From the NCBI GenBank assembly GCA_024180945.1, contig JAKSGN010000023.1, forward strand, positions 1,054,001 through 1,118,000: 64,000 nucleotides of DNA. Reading direction: 5' to 3'. A program made the position numbers and the translations under genes. Shown one piece after another: positions 41,100-53,661 of the stretch (within the stretch, counting starts at the first letter, position 1; each line of letters opens with the position of its first letter). A model generated the notes under the pieces. That model was not told the origin of the DNA. It did not search any database and saw only the letters and a list, made by a program, of their open reading frames with translations. The DNA comes from Macrophomina tecta (lineage: Eukaryota; Ascomycota; Dothideomycetes; Botryosphaeriales; Botryosphaeriaceae).

Positions 41100-42851
41100 T
41101 ACCCAGGGAAGCATTGGTTTCAGTAGATAGGGAGCTTCAAAAAGAGATACTGGAGTTAGTAGTGTAGAATCGGCTTCTTGTGTGGATTTCACGTCATTGG
41201 CAGGGTTCCGAGCAGTGCGGATACCTCAGATCATTCTTACTTCACGAATAACGCTATTCAATGTCCTTTATTGCTGCCGACGTCTATTCTCATAACTCAT
41301 GCCATGCAGACAGTGTCTTTTTATCACTGAGTACCTTTTGCCTTGGTTCTCACTTGATAGAACAGGGGGAATAAAGCAGCAACAAGTTTACCTTGAGTTA
41401 GCGGAAGAGATAAAGCTGCCTTACCAACTATGCCCCCTGAACAAATTCATTGCTGGTCCTGCTGTAACTATGCTTCCTCTGTTGTTTGAAAATATGAAAA
41501 GACAAAATGCCAAAAGAGAAAATAGTTACCGAATAATTGTAGCCCATACAAGTCCCAGGAGAATTAGCCTCGTTCGTATCGGCCTTAAATACACGTGTCG
41601 TCTGCGCTCGTCCCTTCTAATTGTTGATCGCTGTTGCGCACTTAGAGTTCTAAGACTTATACTCCAAAAGGCCCAACACGTCTTTTCACATTATCTGCCA
41701 AATCCTTTACAGAGACAGGCTATTCCGAAATGTTGGACGTTTTCCCTCAATTTTGGTAAAGTGAGGCCCTCCATTAGCACTGGCTCGGCGGAAGCTAACA
41801 GACATACGTATTCAGTGGAAGCTGCGACAAACGGATCGATGCGACAATACAGAGGCTTTACTGTTTCAGCCGGTATGATCTCTTGAAACTGAGAGGGGGG
41901 GTTGAATATTGACGTTCAGAAACAGGTGCATGAGAAATGAGCTTTCCCTGAATTTTTCTCAGAATAATAATATCGCGATCGTTTATTATCATTCCCTTGA
42001 ACCCAATTTCAGGGCTCCATATGTTGCTCCTGTGGGCAGGAGAGGGACGGCTTTCAATGTTTCGAACAGGAATGCACCTCAACTTCCTGCGAAAGAGCCA
42101 TAAGGTAGCGTCGCTCCAATGGCGAGCGCTATGTACAGCCACCTACAGAAAGTCAATGGCCACCTGGTCCAAAATACAGGACTTACTATAGCACCGAAAG
42201 CACTCTAATTTACCCAAAATTGGTCGATAGTATATCGCATGTACATATTTTACATACTCTGCGCTTTTTAGACGGTGAGAAGTGTCTCTGATGTCATCCT
42301 GGCCGTGAGAAAGTAAGAAGGATGTTGGCGCACGAGCCAGGTGGCCATTGACTTCTTGTAGATGGCTGTATTTGAGACGTTTTCCTCGGTTTTATCATTA
42401 AGCGAGATTCTAATATCAGTGGATAAAATCGGCTATAGTTCGGCCGTCGGCACGTCTCTGATTTTGCTACCGTCATGCTGCCGACCACCATACCAATTTG
42501 GTACTAGATCCATTTGCCGAACCCCCAACAACCCGCAGGCTTAGGCGGTTCGGCGCGACGCTTAGCGGGCCTATACTGTGTAAGTCATAGGCCCTAGGCT
42601 GGTCCCCTCCTCCACTGGGCGCACACAACGCACATGATTGGCTGAGAAGGTGCGTAAAGATAAGCGTGTATGCATGCCAAAAGTAGCGCGGGAGCGACCC
42701 AAAAGCAATTCGGCGCTTAAAGACGGAGCAAAGTCTGCCCGATAGAAAGGCACATAAAGCCAGTTACTCGCCTCTAAAATCCACCTCATTAGAGTGTTTT
42801 TTTTTTTTTTTTGCCTCTACCATCAAAATCACAGGTTCTTCATCTCTGAAC
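41100..42851. other. Stretch with one inverted repeat, no supported gene
   Basis: About 1.75 kb. A 195-codon open frame at 41299-41886 has no motif and unconvincing composition. An inverted repeat lies at 42134-42370. A poly-T run precedes the next gene. Confidence 0.4.
42134..42370. repeat. 34-bp inverted repeat, possible short MITE
   Basis: The arm at 42134-42167 (starting TACAGCCACCTACAGAAAGT) is the inverse of 42337-42370 with three mismatches, leaving about 170 bp between. No target duplication is evident, so its mobility is only a guess. Confidence 0.5.
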
Positions 42852-43446
42852 ATGATCAGGCCTAACACGGTGGAAGCTATATATCAACTCAAGAACTCCA
42901 TCAGTTTCCTTTCCGATATCATCAGCAGGCAAACCCCAGTCAGACGAATCCGAGAGCTTTATGAAGAGGTTACTCAATTAGCAAGTATCCTCTGTAAACT
43001 ACTCGACCGCCTTGAAGGGGGATATAAAGTGCCTACTCTCGCCAATCTCGCCTTGGTGCAAATTTTGGCCAAATTCAGGGAACTTGAAAAAGTTCTCGGC
43101 ACGTACACCCCTAGCCTTACTCCCTCTAAGAGCAATATCACTCTGATCCGACATAATATCGCAACTTATAGGAGTTTTGTCACCATCATTTGCCAGTAAG
43201 TTAAATTCTAGACTAGTTAATTTAACTGCTAATTACTGTAGACGAAGTGCGTTCCGCAACTCTGCAGCTTACGTCGAAACGATCAAGGATACAAAAACCG
43301 ATTTTCAATACCTTAACCAGGAGTTGAGGGAGAATATGAAAGACTTGTGTGCTCGCGGGTGGAACCAGGCAATTGATATTATTATGGAAGTATATTATAC
43401 CGAGAGATGCTTACAGGCGTGTATCGTGCTTTTAGAATTTAAATAG
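42852..43446 (+). CDS. Small all-helical uncharacterised protein, two exons
   Basis: Exons 42852-43195 and 43242-43446 give 182 aa. The 46-nt intron starts GTAAGT and ends TGTAG, and the phases agree (2 + 1 nt), reading IICQRSAFRNSAAYVE across the junction. The protein is predicted helical throughout (AIYQLKNSISFLSDIISRQT, RIRELYEEVTQLASILCKLL, ILAKFRELEKVLGTY, DIIMEVYYTERCLQACIVLL). No signal peptide or known motif. A small helical bundle of this kind occurs at the N-terminus of some fungal STAND proteins, but I cannot support that here. Function unknown. Confidence 0.55.
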
Positions 43447-43449
43447 GAG

Positions 43450-44465
43450 TTGGAATCTCAACTGGCAACAGAGTTTCTGGAGTATCCCTGATGGAACATC
43501 ACGTGTATTTTATTTCCTGCCAAGTGTAGTCTATGCCGGGGAGGATAAAAGGCTACTCCACGGCCCCTCCCTTCCAACACCATGCCAACCTATGCCAATT
43601 GATCCCATTACTAGTGAATAAGCTGTTACTGCACTTGTTCCAACAGAAAAGTTGTGTTGGATTTGGTGGTGATACCATCAATTGAGAATGAGTGGCATGA
43701 GGCGTGAGAGGGACGCTCAGGGGAGTCCTCTTATCCGTCCTCTTCCGTGAGTAAGCTGAAGTTTATTGTACACACACGTGATATTCCAACAGGTACAGAT
43801 GACGCTAAGAGCCTATCCCACTACCAGATACTACACACACATAACTTGGACCAGGGACGTCCTACTAGAAGCCAAGCGGGTACTACTTTAACAAAGCCTC
43901 GCAGTCCGGTACCCAGCCGTGGTTTCCCGGAGCCAGATCACTCAGCACCCCGCGAGACGATGTCAGCCGACAAAGGTCAGCAGCCGTAGATCAGCCATCG
44001 GCACACTCGCGAAAGCCCTCAAAGTGACTCCTTTACACTACTGCAACGTAGGGAGCGGTGCTTCTTATAGCAAGTTCAGAGCGAAAATTCAACGAGGATG
44101 AACTCTTCCTGGCGTCGACGACACTAGGCCGCATACTGTCGACAGATACCTAAGCGAGTACTTTGCCAGCGACCGTCAGGTAAAAAGCAGTGGTCTTGGT
44201 GGATCCTCTAACACAAAACGAGTCGGTTTCTTGATGGCGTTATCGTCTTTTGCCATGCTTGTCTAAAGAGGGCTCTGATCCGCATCGGAGGGATTGCCTG
44301 GGATGCATAACCAGCTTATGGAATATCGCTGAGTATGTCTTGAGACGGACTCGCATCACCTAGCGGCGGCTTACCGATTCTGGGCCACATCTCAGACGGA
44401 TGATGAGGTACAAAGTATATTTAGTAGTAGTAGGATCCGGAGCCTGAATATCAACCAGGTCAACC
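43450..44465. other. Stretch with no supported gene
   Basis: About 1 kb. Broken open stretches near 43,750-44,170 look vaguely protein-like (LPGVDDTRPHTVDRYLSEYF in one frame) but match nothing I recognise; possibly remains of a transposase. Confidence 0.3.
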
Positions 44466-44861
44466 ATGACAGCCGCTGAAAATAGACATTCGGCTCTACT
44501 AGCCTCTCTGCGCCGCCTTGAAGAGAGCCGCAGAGCGGTGGCATTGCAGAGCGCGCGGCATCGGCTTGAGACATACTTACGCCAAGAAAAAATTGCTCCT
44601 ACGTGTGAGTACTTATTGAGCAGACTGGCTGCTTTCCTTCAGGACCATGTGGATGGTGAGTATCTCTGCAGCGGAGCTTTCCACGGCTAATGCTGAAGCA
44701 AAGGTACACGCTTGTGGATAATTCCTTCTCTAGAGGCGTACGACTTCGACGGCTCGTTTGACTTTAGTGAAGCAAGCGACAGGCTCGTGACGACCGAGGA
44801 CGAGATATTCGAGTACATTGAAGCTCTAGAAAATGTGCAAAGAATAAGTGGTCCGTGCTGA
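44466..44861 (+). CDS. Small acidic-tailed uncharacterised protein, two exons
   Basis: Exons 44466-44655 and 44734-44861 give 105 aa. The 78-nt intron has a perfect GTGAGT donor and a TCTAG acceptor, and splicing joins FLQDHVD to EAYDFDGSFDF in frame. The first half is a basic helix (LLASLRRLEESRRAVALQSA), the second a strongly acidic segment (SDRLVTTEDEIFEYIEALEN). No known domain, secretion signal or membrane segment. Gene reality rests on the clean splice and the change of charge pattern; function unknown. Confidence 0.45.
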
Positions 44862-44997
44862 TACTGTGGGGAAGCCGAGGGTGCTCAAGCACGAAGTGGG
44901 AAGACCGGTGAAGCTAATAAATACCGAAAAGTTTGGAGTGCTATCGTCATTACCATCACTGCAAAAATCACTTTTCCTATTAATTTAGTACGTTTAA

Positions 44998-45984
44998 CCT
45001 CCCCCCTAGTGTAACGAAAAGCCCTGTGTGCCGAAAAATGTCCGAGGTACTTTAAGTTCTAAGTAATATAGAAGGTGCGACTCTGCTAATATACTTGAAA
45101 AACTACTATTAATGAGCTCTATAGCTATATCTCCCTACTTTTAGCTCGCTGATCTATTAAATTATACAAAGTTTGTTATTCTCTTGCCGGGTTTCTACAA
45201 AGCACGCGTTGATGCCCTAAGCGATATTTCCCTTCTACAACACCACCATCGCTTCTTTCTTTTCTAGAATATCTCTACAGGACACTGATTTATTCTGGAA
45301 ATCATGTCATGATGCCGGCATGCTATCAGTAATAAGGTGTGTGGTGCGGAAGGCGAATCCGCCACGCAGGTCGGTACCTATTAGCGCATTTTTGGCCTGT
45401 TGCAGCCTAGCAGTGGTGTAGGTAAATTTGAGTCAGCTTGCTTTCTTACGTACGCAATGGCTAATTTTCATGTTCCGCTCGCTTTGCGCGCACGGTTCAG
45501 CTCACTGCCACCCAATGAAATGATCAGCTGTTTACAGCCTCTACACTTAGTAACTACTTTTCAGCCCATGTAGCTAGCCGCAACTGGCCAAAGCTGCGCT
45601 GACAGGTACCGACCTGCGTGGCGGATTCGCCTCCTGCACCACGCATCTCGTCTCTAATGACATTCCAGCAGAGTGGCGTGATATTTCTATTGATCCGTCT
45701 CCTGTATGAGTTTTTCTAGTAATAAGAAGCTATGGTGGTGCTGCGCGAAAAAGAAATCGCTTAAAGCATCAAAGGGCACTCTGCAGAAATTAGGCAAGAG
45801 AGTAACAATGCTCGTTGTAATTTTGCAAGTAGAAGGGATTTTGAATGACCACAGTAGCCATTGAGCATACCAACAGTAGTTTAATAAGAATATTCGCATG
45901 GGCGTAGCTTCTACGTTGCTTAATGTCCGAAGTACCTCAGTCATTTTTCGGTACACAGGGTTTTTCGTTACACCGGGGGGGAGG
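44998..45984. mobile_element. Non-autonomous DNA transposon with TTAA target duplication, 987 bp
   Basis: The ends are CCTCCCCCC at 44998 and its inverse at 45984. Terminal inverted repeats are about 52 bp (shared blocks GTGTAACGAAAA, CCCTGTGT, CCGAAAAATG, GAGGTACTT). TTAA flanks both sides (44994-44997, 45985-45988), the target duplication used by piggyBac-superfamily elements. No transposase frame is inside, so it needs a helper. A second inverted-repeat element (45339-45644) is nested in the middle. Confidence 0.8.
45339..45644. mobile_element. Short inverted-repeat element (MITE), 306 bp, nested
   Basis: The left end GTGTGGTGCGGAAGGCGAAT is the inverse of the right end at 45644 with few mismatches, and similarity continues for about 75 bp inward (shared ATCCGCCACGCAGGTCGGTACC core in two pieces). 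It lies entirely within the larger element. The target duplication was not clear. The arm contains its own palindrome GGCGAATCCGCC. Confidence 0.7.
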
Positions 45985-45989
45985 TTAAG

Positions 45990-46673
45990 TGACTGGAACC
46001 AAATAACTTATCTACGTACATTTGCGTACTACGTTTAGCATATAGTGAAGATTTAAGATAGAATTCTGGTTACTATTCATAACATCCCTCACTTGCCGGA
46101 TATGATCACACCAATCAAGCGCCATATGGGAGGTGAAGTCACTTACGGGCAATGAATATTGGTTAGATGAGCAATGAAATAAATTAATAACTAGACACTA
46201 TTGTACACTACGGTCAATTACTACGCAGTCTGCTTCGATCGAGTCACGGCTTCGATCGATGTGTGTGGTTAAGCTGACAAGCCCGTTCCGCTTCACAAAT
46301 CGTCTGAACGAACATTTAAGTGACGCGACAAGAATTACGACGCTTCGCTGTATGTTTACCAATAGACATTAACGGGCAAATACGGCGCTCTTGGCCGCGG
46401 CCGAATAATCAAAAAACGGAAATCGTTGCACTAAGTTAATAGAAAAGAACTGATCGATCCAAGTAGATAACACCATCGCCCGTATGAGCATCACCACATA
46501 CACGAATCATCACAGCTGCGTGAATGCGCTCTTGCGATAATAGATATTGTCTCGGTGAAGGACCGCAATGCAGATTTTGATTGGCAGTATGAGCTACACG
46601 AATTCAGTTCGGCCCATATTGCCACGAGCGAAGCTATACGGCTATAAGTGGATCCGCATTGTTTGCCCTTAGC
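45990..46673. other. Stretch with no supported gene
   Basis: About 0.7 kb downstream of the casein kinase gene. No open frame or repeat of note. Confidence 0.4.
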
Positions 46674-47619
46674 TTATAGCTTCTCAGCCCAGTCAAAAGA
46701 GCCGATACAGCTAATCCCTGCTCGAACAGCCAGTCCATCAAAAAGCTGGCGAAGATAGCAATAGTCTGGCTTCTGCTCGAATTTCATGGAGCGGACATAG
46801 TCTAAGTAAGCTGCGAACTCGTATGGAAGACCCTCACATACGCCCGTTGTTGGCGTCAGCAGCTTCTCCCGTAGTATTAAGCTATTTTTCTGTCCATTCG
46901 TCTCTTTCAAGAGTTCTTGCCACGGGAGCGATCCTTTGGCCAAGTACACCAGGATATACCCCAGAGACTCCATGTCGTCGCGTCGGGACAGCTCGATTCC
47001 AAGGTGGGAGTGGATGCTGGCGTAACGCGCCGTGCCAACGAGGTTTTTCTTATGACTGTACGGGATGTGCTTCCCGGTCGTTGTGTCGCGATAGATGTCC
47101 GCTAACCCGAAGTCAATGATATTAACCTGATTCCTATGCGCTCCGGTGCCCACGACGATATTTTCAGGCTTCAGGTCGCGATGAAGGATGTGATGGGCAT
47201 GGATATACTCGAGACGGGTTATCAGTTGGCCAGCCAGCATGACGACGGTCCGAAGAGAGAACTCTCGTTTGCAGCAATTGAAAAGGTCCTCCAGGTTCGG
47301 GCCGAGACGGTCCATGACCATAGCGCTGCTGTCGAGGTCGGGGTCGGTCCCGAACCAGTGAACTCGAGGGATCCCGGGCCCTCCAGCAAGACGCTCGTAC
47401 GCAATGACTTCGTATTGCAGTTGGCTGTGCTTTGCATCTTTCCTCTCGACTTTGACTGCCACTTCGTTGCCGGTCTCGTTGTCTATGCCTGTTCAATTGT
47501 TACGACAGCTGTAGTAGCTATTGGTTGAGACACTTCTGAATTGTAATCGTACCAGCATACACATGGCCAAAGGCACCACGTCCTATTTTCCTCGTCGTAA
47601 TGTACCTTGAAGCGTACAT
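46674..47619 (-). CDS. Casein kinase 1 family serine/threonine kinase
   Basis: Exons 47619-47553 and 47488-46674 give 293 aa. The 64-nt intron (GTACGA donor, AACAG acceptor) must be removed to read the glycine-rich loop KIGRGAFGHVYAGIDNETG and the lysine VAVKVE (K35). The catalytic loop HRDLKPEN (D127) and IIDFGLAD (D148) are intact. The CK1-specific block is clear: KKNLVGTARYASIHSHLGIE, SRRDDMESLGYILVY, then GSLPWQ, where CK1 lacks the usual APE motif. The protein ends soon after the kinase domain, without a long C-terminal tail or a prenylation box. CK1 enzymes phosphorylate acidic or primed serines in DNA repair, trafficking and clock pathways. The N-terminus MYASRYITTRKIG is short, as is usual. 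Confidence 0.92.
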
Positions 47620-49810
47620 GTGCGTCTATTAGTGTAAGCAGACAACGATGCAAAGGGATAGCGTAGTAAAGGGAAGGGTGGCTGTCATGCTCAATTACCA
47701 TTTCGAACATGTGATGTACGCAGGCAGTGAGACGAGTGAGCGGCGCTGCGAGAAATACGTCGAAAGACTAGGCAGCTAAGCAGAGAGTCGGCTCAGGCAG
47801 TTATTAATATTTCGCAACGCTTGAAATAGTCTAGGTAAAACGTAAATGTAGAGCTTAATCTGCTAACTACTATTACTCTTATTACGTCCCCATAAATCTA
47901 TGACTTGCCTTTATTGCCCAGCAAATTCGACTGATTTGTCTTATACGGAAGAGAGCGCTGTTTTGTTAAAAGTGTAGGATAATTTCCTACTTGAAAAAGG
48001 AAGAAGAAAAATCCAATTGAAGGTGCGAAAGATGCAGAATACTACCGAATTCTCAAGTAAGTCGCTGGATACCCATCCAATATTTTGTGATAATAACGTA
48101 GCAAAATCGCGCGGCGGATTTTGGAAATTAAATTTAACATCTTATTTGTACACACATACATAGCACTTTTCGCCTCCTATTATCTGAGCCTGCCTTAATC
48201 TACGTCTAAAATATAAACTGTCGAATGCTTGCGGATATTTGACTTTATCGATTCCATTAGTATAGTTTCCTTGCAAGAGGTATAAAATACAGGGTGCCTT
48301 TACCACCTCCCTCGACCTCATGCAAATCAACACCTTCTTCAATAACACCAATGAACAATTTCCAACACAAACACATGGACTTTTTACCCGCGATCAGAAG
48401 CAAGGTCGAAGACAGTGAGGCGCCTTTAATCGGGGCATAAATGCTCGATTGCAATAATTTATGCATATATTAATCTGCTTCTAGACAGCTTTAGATCTCT
48501 TGAAAACGAAATGTCTCGAGCAATATGCCATGATGATGGTGAGTAAACAGATAGTTGGTGCGTTCTTCCAGTTGAAAAAGCTGCCGACTTGACATTATTT
48601 TAGGCCTGCATTTCTATTGTGGTCTGCAAGCTGTAAAGACGCAGCAGATGACAACGAATTGCTTAATCAACCCCCTGTATTGGTCGCGGCGGCGGTTGGA
48701 GCAGGATATTAATATGGAATAACTGAAGTAAGCTGGAGAAGCCAGAAGTGGAGTTGCTCTCTTGCAAAGCTGTCAACAGCTTGCGCAAGGAACTGCCTAG
48801 GTGTACTGGCATCCGCCGAAAGGCTTGTTCGCATGGTGGGCAATCGTTCAGACACGCACATTATGAACTCCAACCACCGCTGTTCTGCCAGCTGTGGGAT
48901 GGCACGTGTGGCTTCCTGAAGATCGTAGCTGTCAGTAAATAGCTCAGAAATCGGGTGGAAACGGCGTCTAGAATCGTCTTCCAGCTTGACCAGAGCACGT
49001 CAGCCAGGATGTCGACCATACCACCGACGACCGCTCTTCTTGAGCAGCCGAAGCTTTCCACGAAGCTGTACGCGCTGTTTTCAAACCTGCAGGTCCTACA
49101 CCTATTCAGAGTATATTTCAGTCATACAACGTTATCACCAAAATCCAGGTGTCATGGAGACAGATACCACAAGAGATGCTTCGGATCTATCAGGAGCAGA
49201 GACACACGAGTCCAAGGAGCAGTTAAAAGAGCGTGTGAGCAAACAGGAGTGTGCTGGCTGCCTATTTCATCCCAAACACGGTGGATAGAGCTATCCTCCG
49301 AATAGTGGATATGGCCCAGCGACCTCGCCGTGCGGTCTGCGAGACAGATAGTGGAACTTCTCTGCAAGTCGTTGCGGCTATTCAATTGTTGCTTGATCGA
49401 ACCTAGATTCCATAGTCAGTTTTCAAACGCCGCCTATTGGATCTAAAAATGGGAAAGGAGGTATCGGTTTGGTAGTAGGTGATTAGTTAGTAACACCATT
49501 GCTCACAAACCATATTTCCCTAGGCCTGATACAGTAGGAAAAGGGATGCAGAATGCTGCGGCTAATACTAATGGCTAAAGAAGATCCTGGGCGCGAGTTT
49601 TAGTAGCATTTGCGCGAGTGTTGAACAGTATAGTAGTTGCGAATTCCGTGAATCCAGCGAAAGTGCGAGATACGAGGCGCTTTTCTTTTCAATGAAGCGC
49701 TTGCGTGAATGACGACAAGCCGCACATTGCTGGCCGTATCTGTCGTCCCGGTACACCCAGCACTGTCTGAGCGTGTCTTCTCCGTTGATTGATCTGTCGA
49801 AGGACGCTCA
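47620..49810. other. Stretch with no supported gene
   Basis: About 2.2 kb. Possible exon-like pieces near 48,500 (followed by GTGAGT) and around 48,950-49,290 were examined, but no chain or domain could be supported. A run of 18 T followed by 6 G lies at about 49,827-49,850. Confidence 0.35.
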
Positions 49811-50274
49811 TCACATTCTTTGCATTTTTTTTTTTTTTTTGGGGGGCGCCTGCTGCCCGAAGCCTCCAGACATTACTCGAGCAATTTGCCAGGCGCGTAT
49901 CTGTTCACGGACACTCATATGGGCCCAATCAGCCTCCTCAACCGACCATAGATCCTCGGGCCGTGCTGGCCGCGAAATTTTAACTCTACTAATGCTCTTC
50001 TGCTTAGAATGTGTACTCTGGACGGCATCTTTGCTCGAGACGGGCGGCGTTGGAGGGCGCGAGTTGGACGGCTTTTCCTTTCTGCCGGTCCGTATAGGCC
50101 TTGGCCCACATCGTCGGCTGCGACGCTCGATACCATCCGCAGAATCGACATCGATTGTTTGCAAAGGATGTGCAGCCTAATTGGTAGGTATAAATTTAGC
50201 TTCTGGCCTGGAGAATCATGGACGGAGTGGAACAGGCCGCGAGGCGCGGTCATTTGACTTACAAAGAACGCCAT
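49811..50274 (-). CDS. Small basic uncharacterised protein, two exons (tentative)
   Basis: A 12-nt first exon (50274-50263, MAFF) and a second exon 50176-49811 give 125 aa. The 86-nt intron has a GTAAGT donor and an ATTAG acceptor, and phase 0 is kept. The middle is basic and Pro/Ser-rich (RTGRKEKPSNSRPPTPPVSS), followed by a helix (EADWAHMSVREQIRAWQIAR). The end, PPKKKKK, is encoded by the reverse of a poly-T run, so the natural C-terminus may have been altered. It is divergent from the BAH-JmjC gene, 271 bp away. Very short first exons are hard to prove, so this remains tentative. Confidence 0.4.
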
Positions 50275-50545
50275 CCGCGGAGTGGATGGCCGAGTCCATG
50301 TGGTAAACTAGATGAAGGTGGGGCATCTAACAGATCGTTTGAGCTGTTGGCATTCATGACCACGCTGGACTCATGTCGCAAGTCCGTGTGAGTATTATCG
50401 CACAAGGGCGACCGATAGAATCGCAAGCGTGCGACAAGCGGAACGGTGGAACGGCGTTTCCCCGCCAACGAAAAAAAATCACGCGCTGCCTTTCTCCTCA
50501 TTCCCCTCTCCCCGCATGTTTCACCTTCCAAGCGACAAACCTACG

Positions 50546-52868
50546 ATGGCTCCGCGGAGACCCAGGAAGATTTCAACAGACGGTATGATTATCGCTCTAC
50601 GCTCCCTCGTTTTTGACATATGGCTGACTGCTCAAGTCGCTGTGAAATTTACCATCGTAACTCACGGTAAAGTGTTCAAGACGAAGGTCCGTGGGCAGAA
50701 TTTGCGGAGCAAGAAGTGGCGCAAGACCACTTCCGCAAAATGCGTCACACATAACAGCAGAGAATATCATGTCGGCGACATGGTTATCGTCCAACTGATA
50801 GATGGCCGGGAAGAGCTAGCGGTGATCGCGGAATTTCGAGAGCCTTACGTGGCCCTTGTCTGGGTCTATGAGACGAAAAATACAGCTGAGAGGAGGAGAA
50901 TCGTCGGGAAGGACATCGCTTCCAAGTGTGACCTCATCTTATCGATCTACTCCGATGTCGCCCATGTATCCGCCATCATATCCGCGCATCAAAGCAAAAT
51001 CCTATGCATGGACCACGTTCTTGACTTAAACAAACCTCGGGTAATTCCTATAACCGAACCCCGCGATGGCTGCTTTATGCGCCTGTTGTTTGAGAAGATC
51101 AATGCACGGAAGCCGATTGAAGGGTCTGCCGCTAAAAGAGAACTGTTCGACAGCGCACAGCCGGAACAAGACACCGGCTATCCATCCGTGCCAGAGCTGC
51201 ACTCACCGTCTCCCACACCAGCGGAGCAGGTCGAAGCCATAGCTCCAGGAGCAGGTCTCGATGCGCTTACTACAGAAAAAAGCGGCAATGTGAACGACGG
51301 CATGCTGACAGAAGATCAAACACACGATAGCCCCACCTCTCCATCTTTCAGTCTCTCCGCCAGCGGTGGTGGTCACAATCCAGGGGATCAAAGAACCGGC
51401 TCCGCTCAGCCACACCATGGCAGCGCATCAGAGAGTGAGTATCACCTCCAATTATTCCTCGAGGGAAGCATGAACAGCTAAATCTACAACAGCCAGCTCA
51501 CCCAGAAGCCCACTACCAGCCAGGACGGTAGACGCGAACACTGGGCCACAGGGAGAACAGCAACAGCCAAACCCTCTTGAGCAGAGATACAACCAGACTG
51601 CCGACTCTGTGCTATCTGGATTGGAAGAATTACGGCTGAATGTCAAAGCCGATGAGCCGCAACTGCCTCAGCATTTCAAAGACGGATTGATAGAATTTCT
51701 CGGCTCGTTTGTCCCCAAAGTGCCTGTTTTCGATCCGGAATATCTGTGGGATCGCAGCCGGGCGGACAATTTCTCAATGCCTGAGGGCAGGCATCTCTTG
51801 GTGACCACTTTGCCGATATTCCGGCAACTATCTCTCCGCGAGAGGCACGGGATGCCGAAGTACGTTCTAATCAAGAGCACGGAGCCATGCGACGCGATGG
51901 AGGCCCATTGGCGGGAATACATGTACGGATTTCTCCGGGAACATCCGAAAACCAAGCTCGAGGTCCAGGATGTCACAGATGGCAGCACACTCACATTCGC
52001 GAGGAAGGCTTCAGACGTCTACGAGCGATTATCCAACGCGGCCTCGAGCGGTTCAATCCTGCGGTCGGGCGGAAACTCGCAGTTCATGATTCCCTGGAAT
52101 CTGTTGAATATCCATGGAGGCTACTTGCAGACCGTCGGCTTACGTGCCATTCAAGGGATTTGGCGATTCCGTTACCTTGCGACCTTGTGCGAACGAATCG
52201 AACAGCCGGATGTGCCGTCAGTAGGGAAGCATCAAGGGCCTAAGTCAGGCGGCTCTGCTTTCTCAGGCTGTCTAGACTTCGCCCTACTCGGAGAGCGGGG
52301 GTCCTACTCGAAGACTCACGTTGATCTTCTCGGATCGACCGGGATCGAAATTCTCTTCGGGAAGAAAGCGTGGTTCCTCCTGGATGGAGACATGACTGAC
52401 GAGGAAAGAGACGAGTTCGCTGCGGAAGGGCAGGACTGGCAACCATCACCCGAGCGGATGAAAATGGTACCGTTAGGGCCAGGCGACACGCTGCTTATGA
52501 TGCCGGGCTATCTTTCGCCTCACCTGGTAGTCACTGTGGAAACCTGTCTGAGCAGTGGCGGGATGTTCTGGGATGAATTCAAGCTATCGCGTACGTTAGA
52601 AAACCTGTGGTGGACTTTTCAGCATCCCGGCGCTACGAACGAATACATTGACCCGGATGTAACCAAGTTGGTCGATGCCATACAAGAACGAGGAGGGCCC
52701 GCGTTACCCGAAGCTCAGGAGCTAAAGGCTTGGATGCGGCAGAAGTTCAGCTGCACGTGCATCACTCATTGTGGCGCCGAATGCGGGTGCTTTCAAGAGA
52801 ATCTTCTGAGGACTGCAGGCTGTACGACTTGGTGTTCGTGTGGTTGTGAGCAAGGCGGTCTGTATTAA
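50546..52868 (+). CDS. BAH and JmjC domain protein with Cys-rich tail
   Basis: Exons 50546-50582, 50637-51434 and 51493-52868 give 736 aa. Introns of 54 and 58 nt start GTATGA and GTGAGT and phases fit. After a basic N-terminus (MAPRRPRKIST) a BAH-like domain spans about 53-140 (YHVGDMVIVQL, YVALVWVYETKN, CDLILSIYSDVAHVSAIISA). A disordered Ser/Pro region follows (about 165-310). A JmjC-like cupin comes next with the iron-binding HxD in YSKTHVDLLG (H554, D556), a later histidine in SPHLVVTVETC (H622), and VPLGPGDTLLMMPGY. The C-terminus has nine cysteines in 32 residues (CTCITHCGAECGCF, CTTWCSCGC), probably zinc-binding. BAH domains bind nucleosomes and JmjC enzymes hydroxylate or demethylate, so chromatin modification is likely; the substrate is unknown. 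Confidence 0.75.
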
Positions 52869-53661
52869 AAAGATAGGAGCAGTTATTGATGAATATGTGG
52901 TCCCTGCGCATGCCCTGTCTGCAGTAGTTACGATTTACTACAAATAAACCCCAGGTATAGCTCATAATGCTGTGATCATGTGATATGGGAATAGTTCTGC
53001 GTGCCTATTCTACAGCGCATGGCTCAGTGCTCAAATGTAATGCCCCCTCTCTCGCCCACCCGATGACGGCCAACAGCGGCAAATAAAAGGGCTGTAAATA
53101 GCTAGGACGAGTCTAGTTCGATGCTGTTGGTTTACAATGCCTCGATGTATTCACCGAAACTAGTACCTTGAAAGAGCTGAGCATAGGAGCTTACTTATTA
53201 AGGACGATGATTAGGACGAGGGAAGCAATTGCAAGTAAGAGGCCTCAGCACCTCCGCCACAGGAGGTGTGCGACTGGACGAATGGGGCACCTAGGCTACT
53301 GTGGTCGCGGTCGATGACATTCAATGACCCCCGAGGATTTTGCAGCCATATACATAGATACGTCTCTCAGTTTGGATGTTGAAACGATCTTTCAAACACT
53401 CCTCCGGTCTTCCAACGAGCCTATATAGGCCGGTATCAATGTATCCACAGCCACTTAAAGTGTTGGGTAGTACCGACGCATTGTGTTGTGTTCATCAGGC
53501 ATGCTGTCAAGAGCCACTAGCACGAAGCCTTCCACGATTTAACCAGACAAGTGACATTAACATGGTATGCGCTTTGTCCGCTGCATCCGTCATGTCACAA
53601 TTCACTGCTGTGACCTCTCCATCGTGTTCCTTCAATAAATGCCCGCTCTTGTAAAGAGTTT
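52869..53661. other. Stretch with no supported gene
   Basis: About 0.8 kb between two convergent genes; no motif seen in either strand. Confidence 0.4.

Noticed and set aside
41299..41886. 195-codon plus-strand open frame
   Set aside because: No motif, no homologous neighbour, and a composition like translated non-coding DNA; not called.
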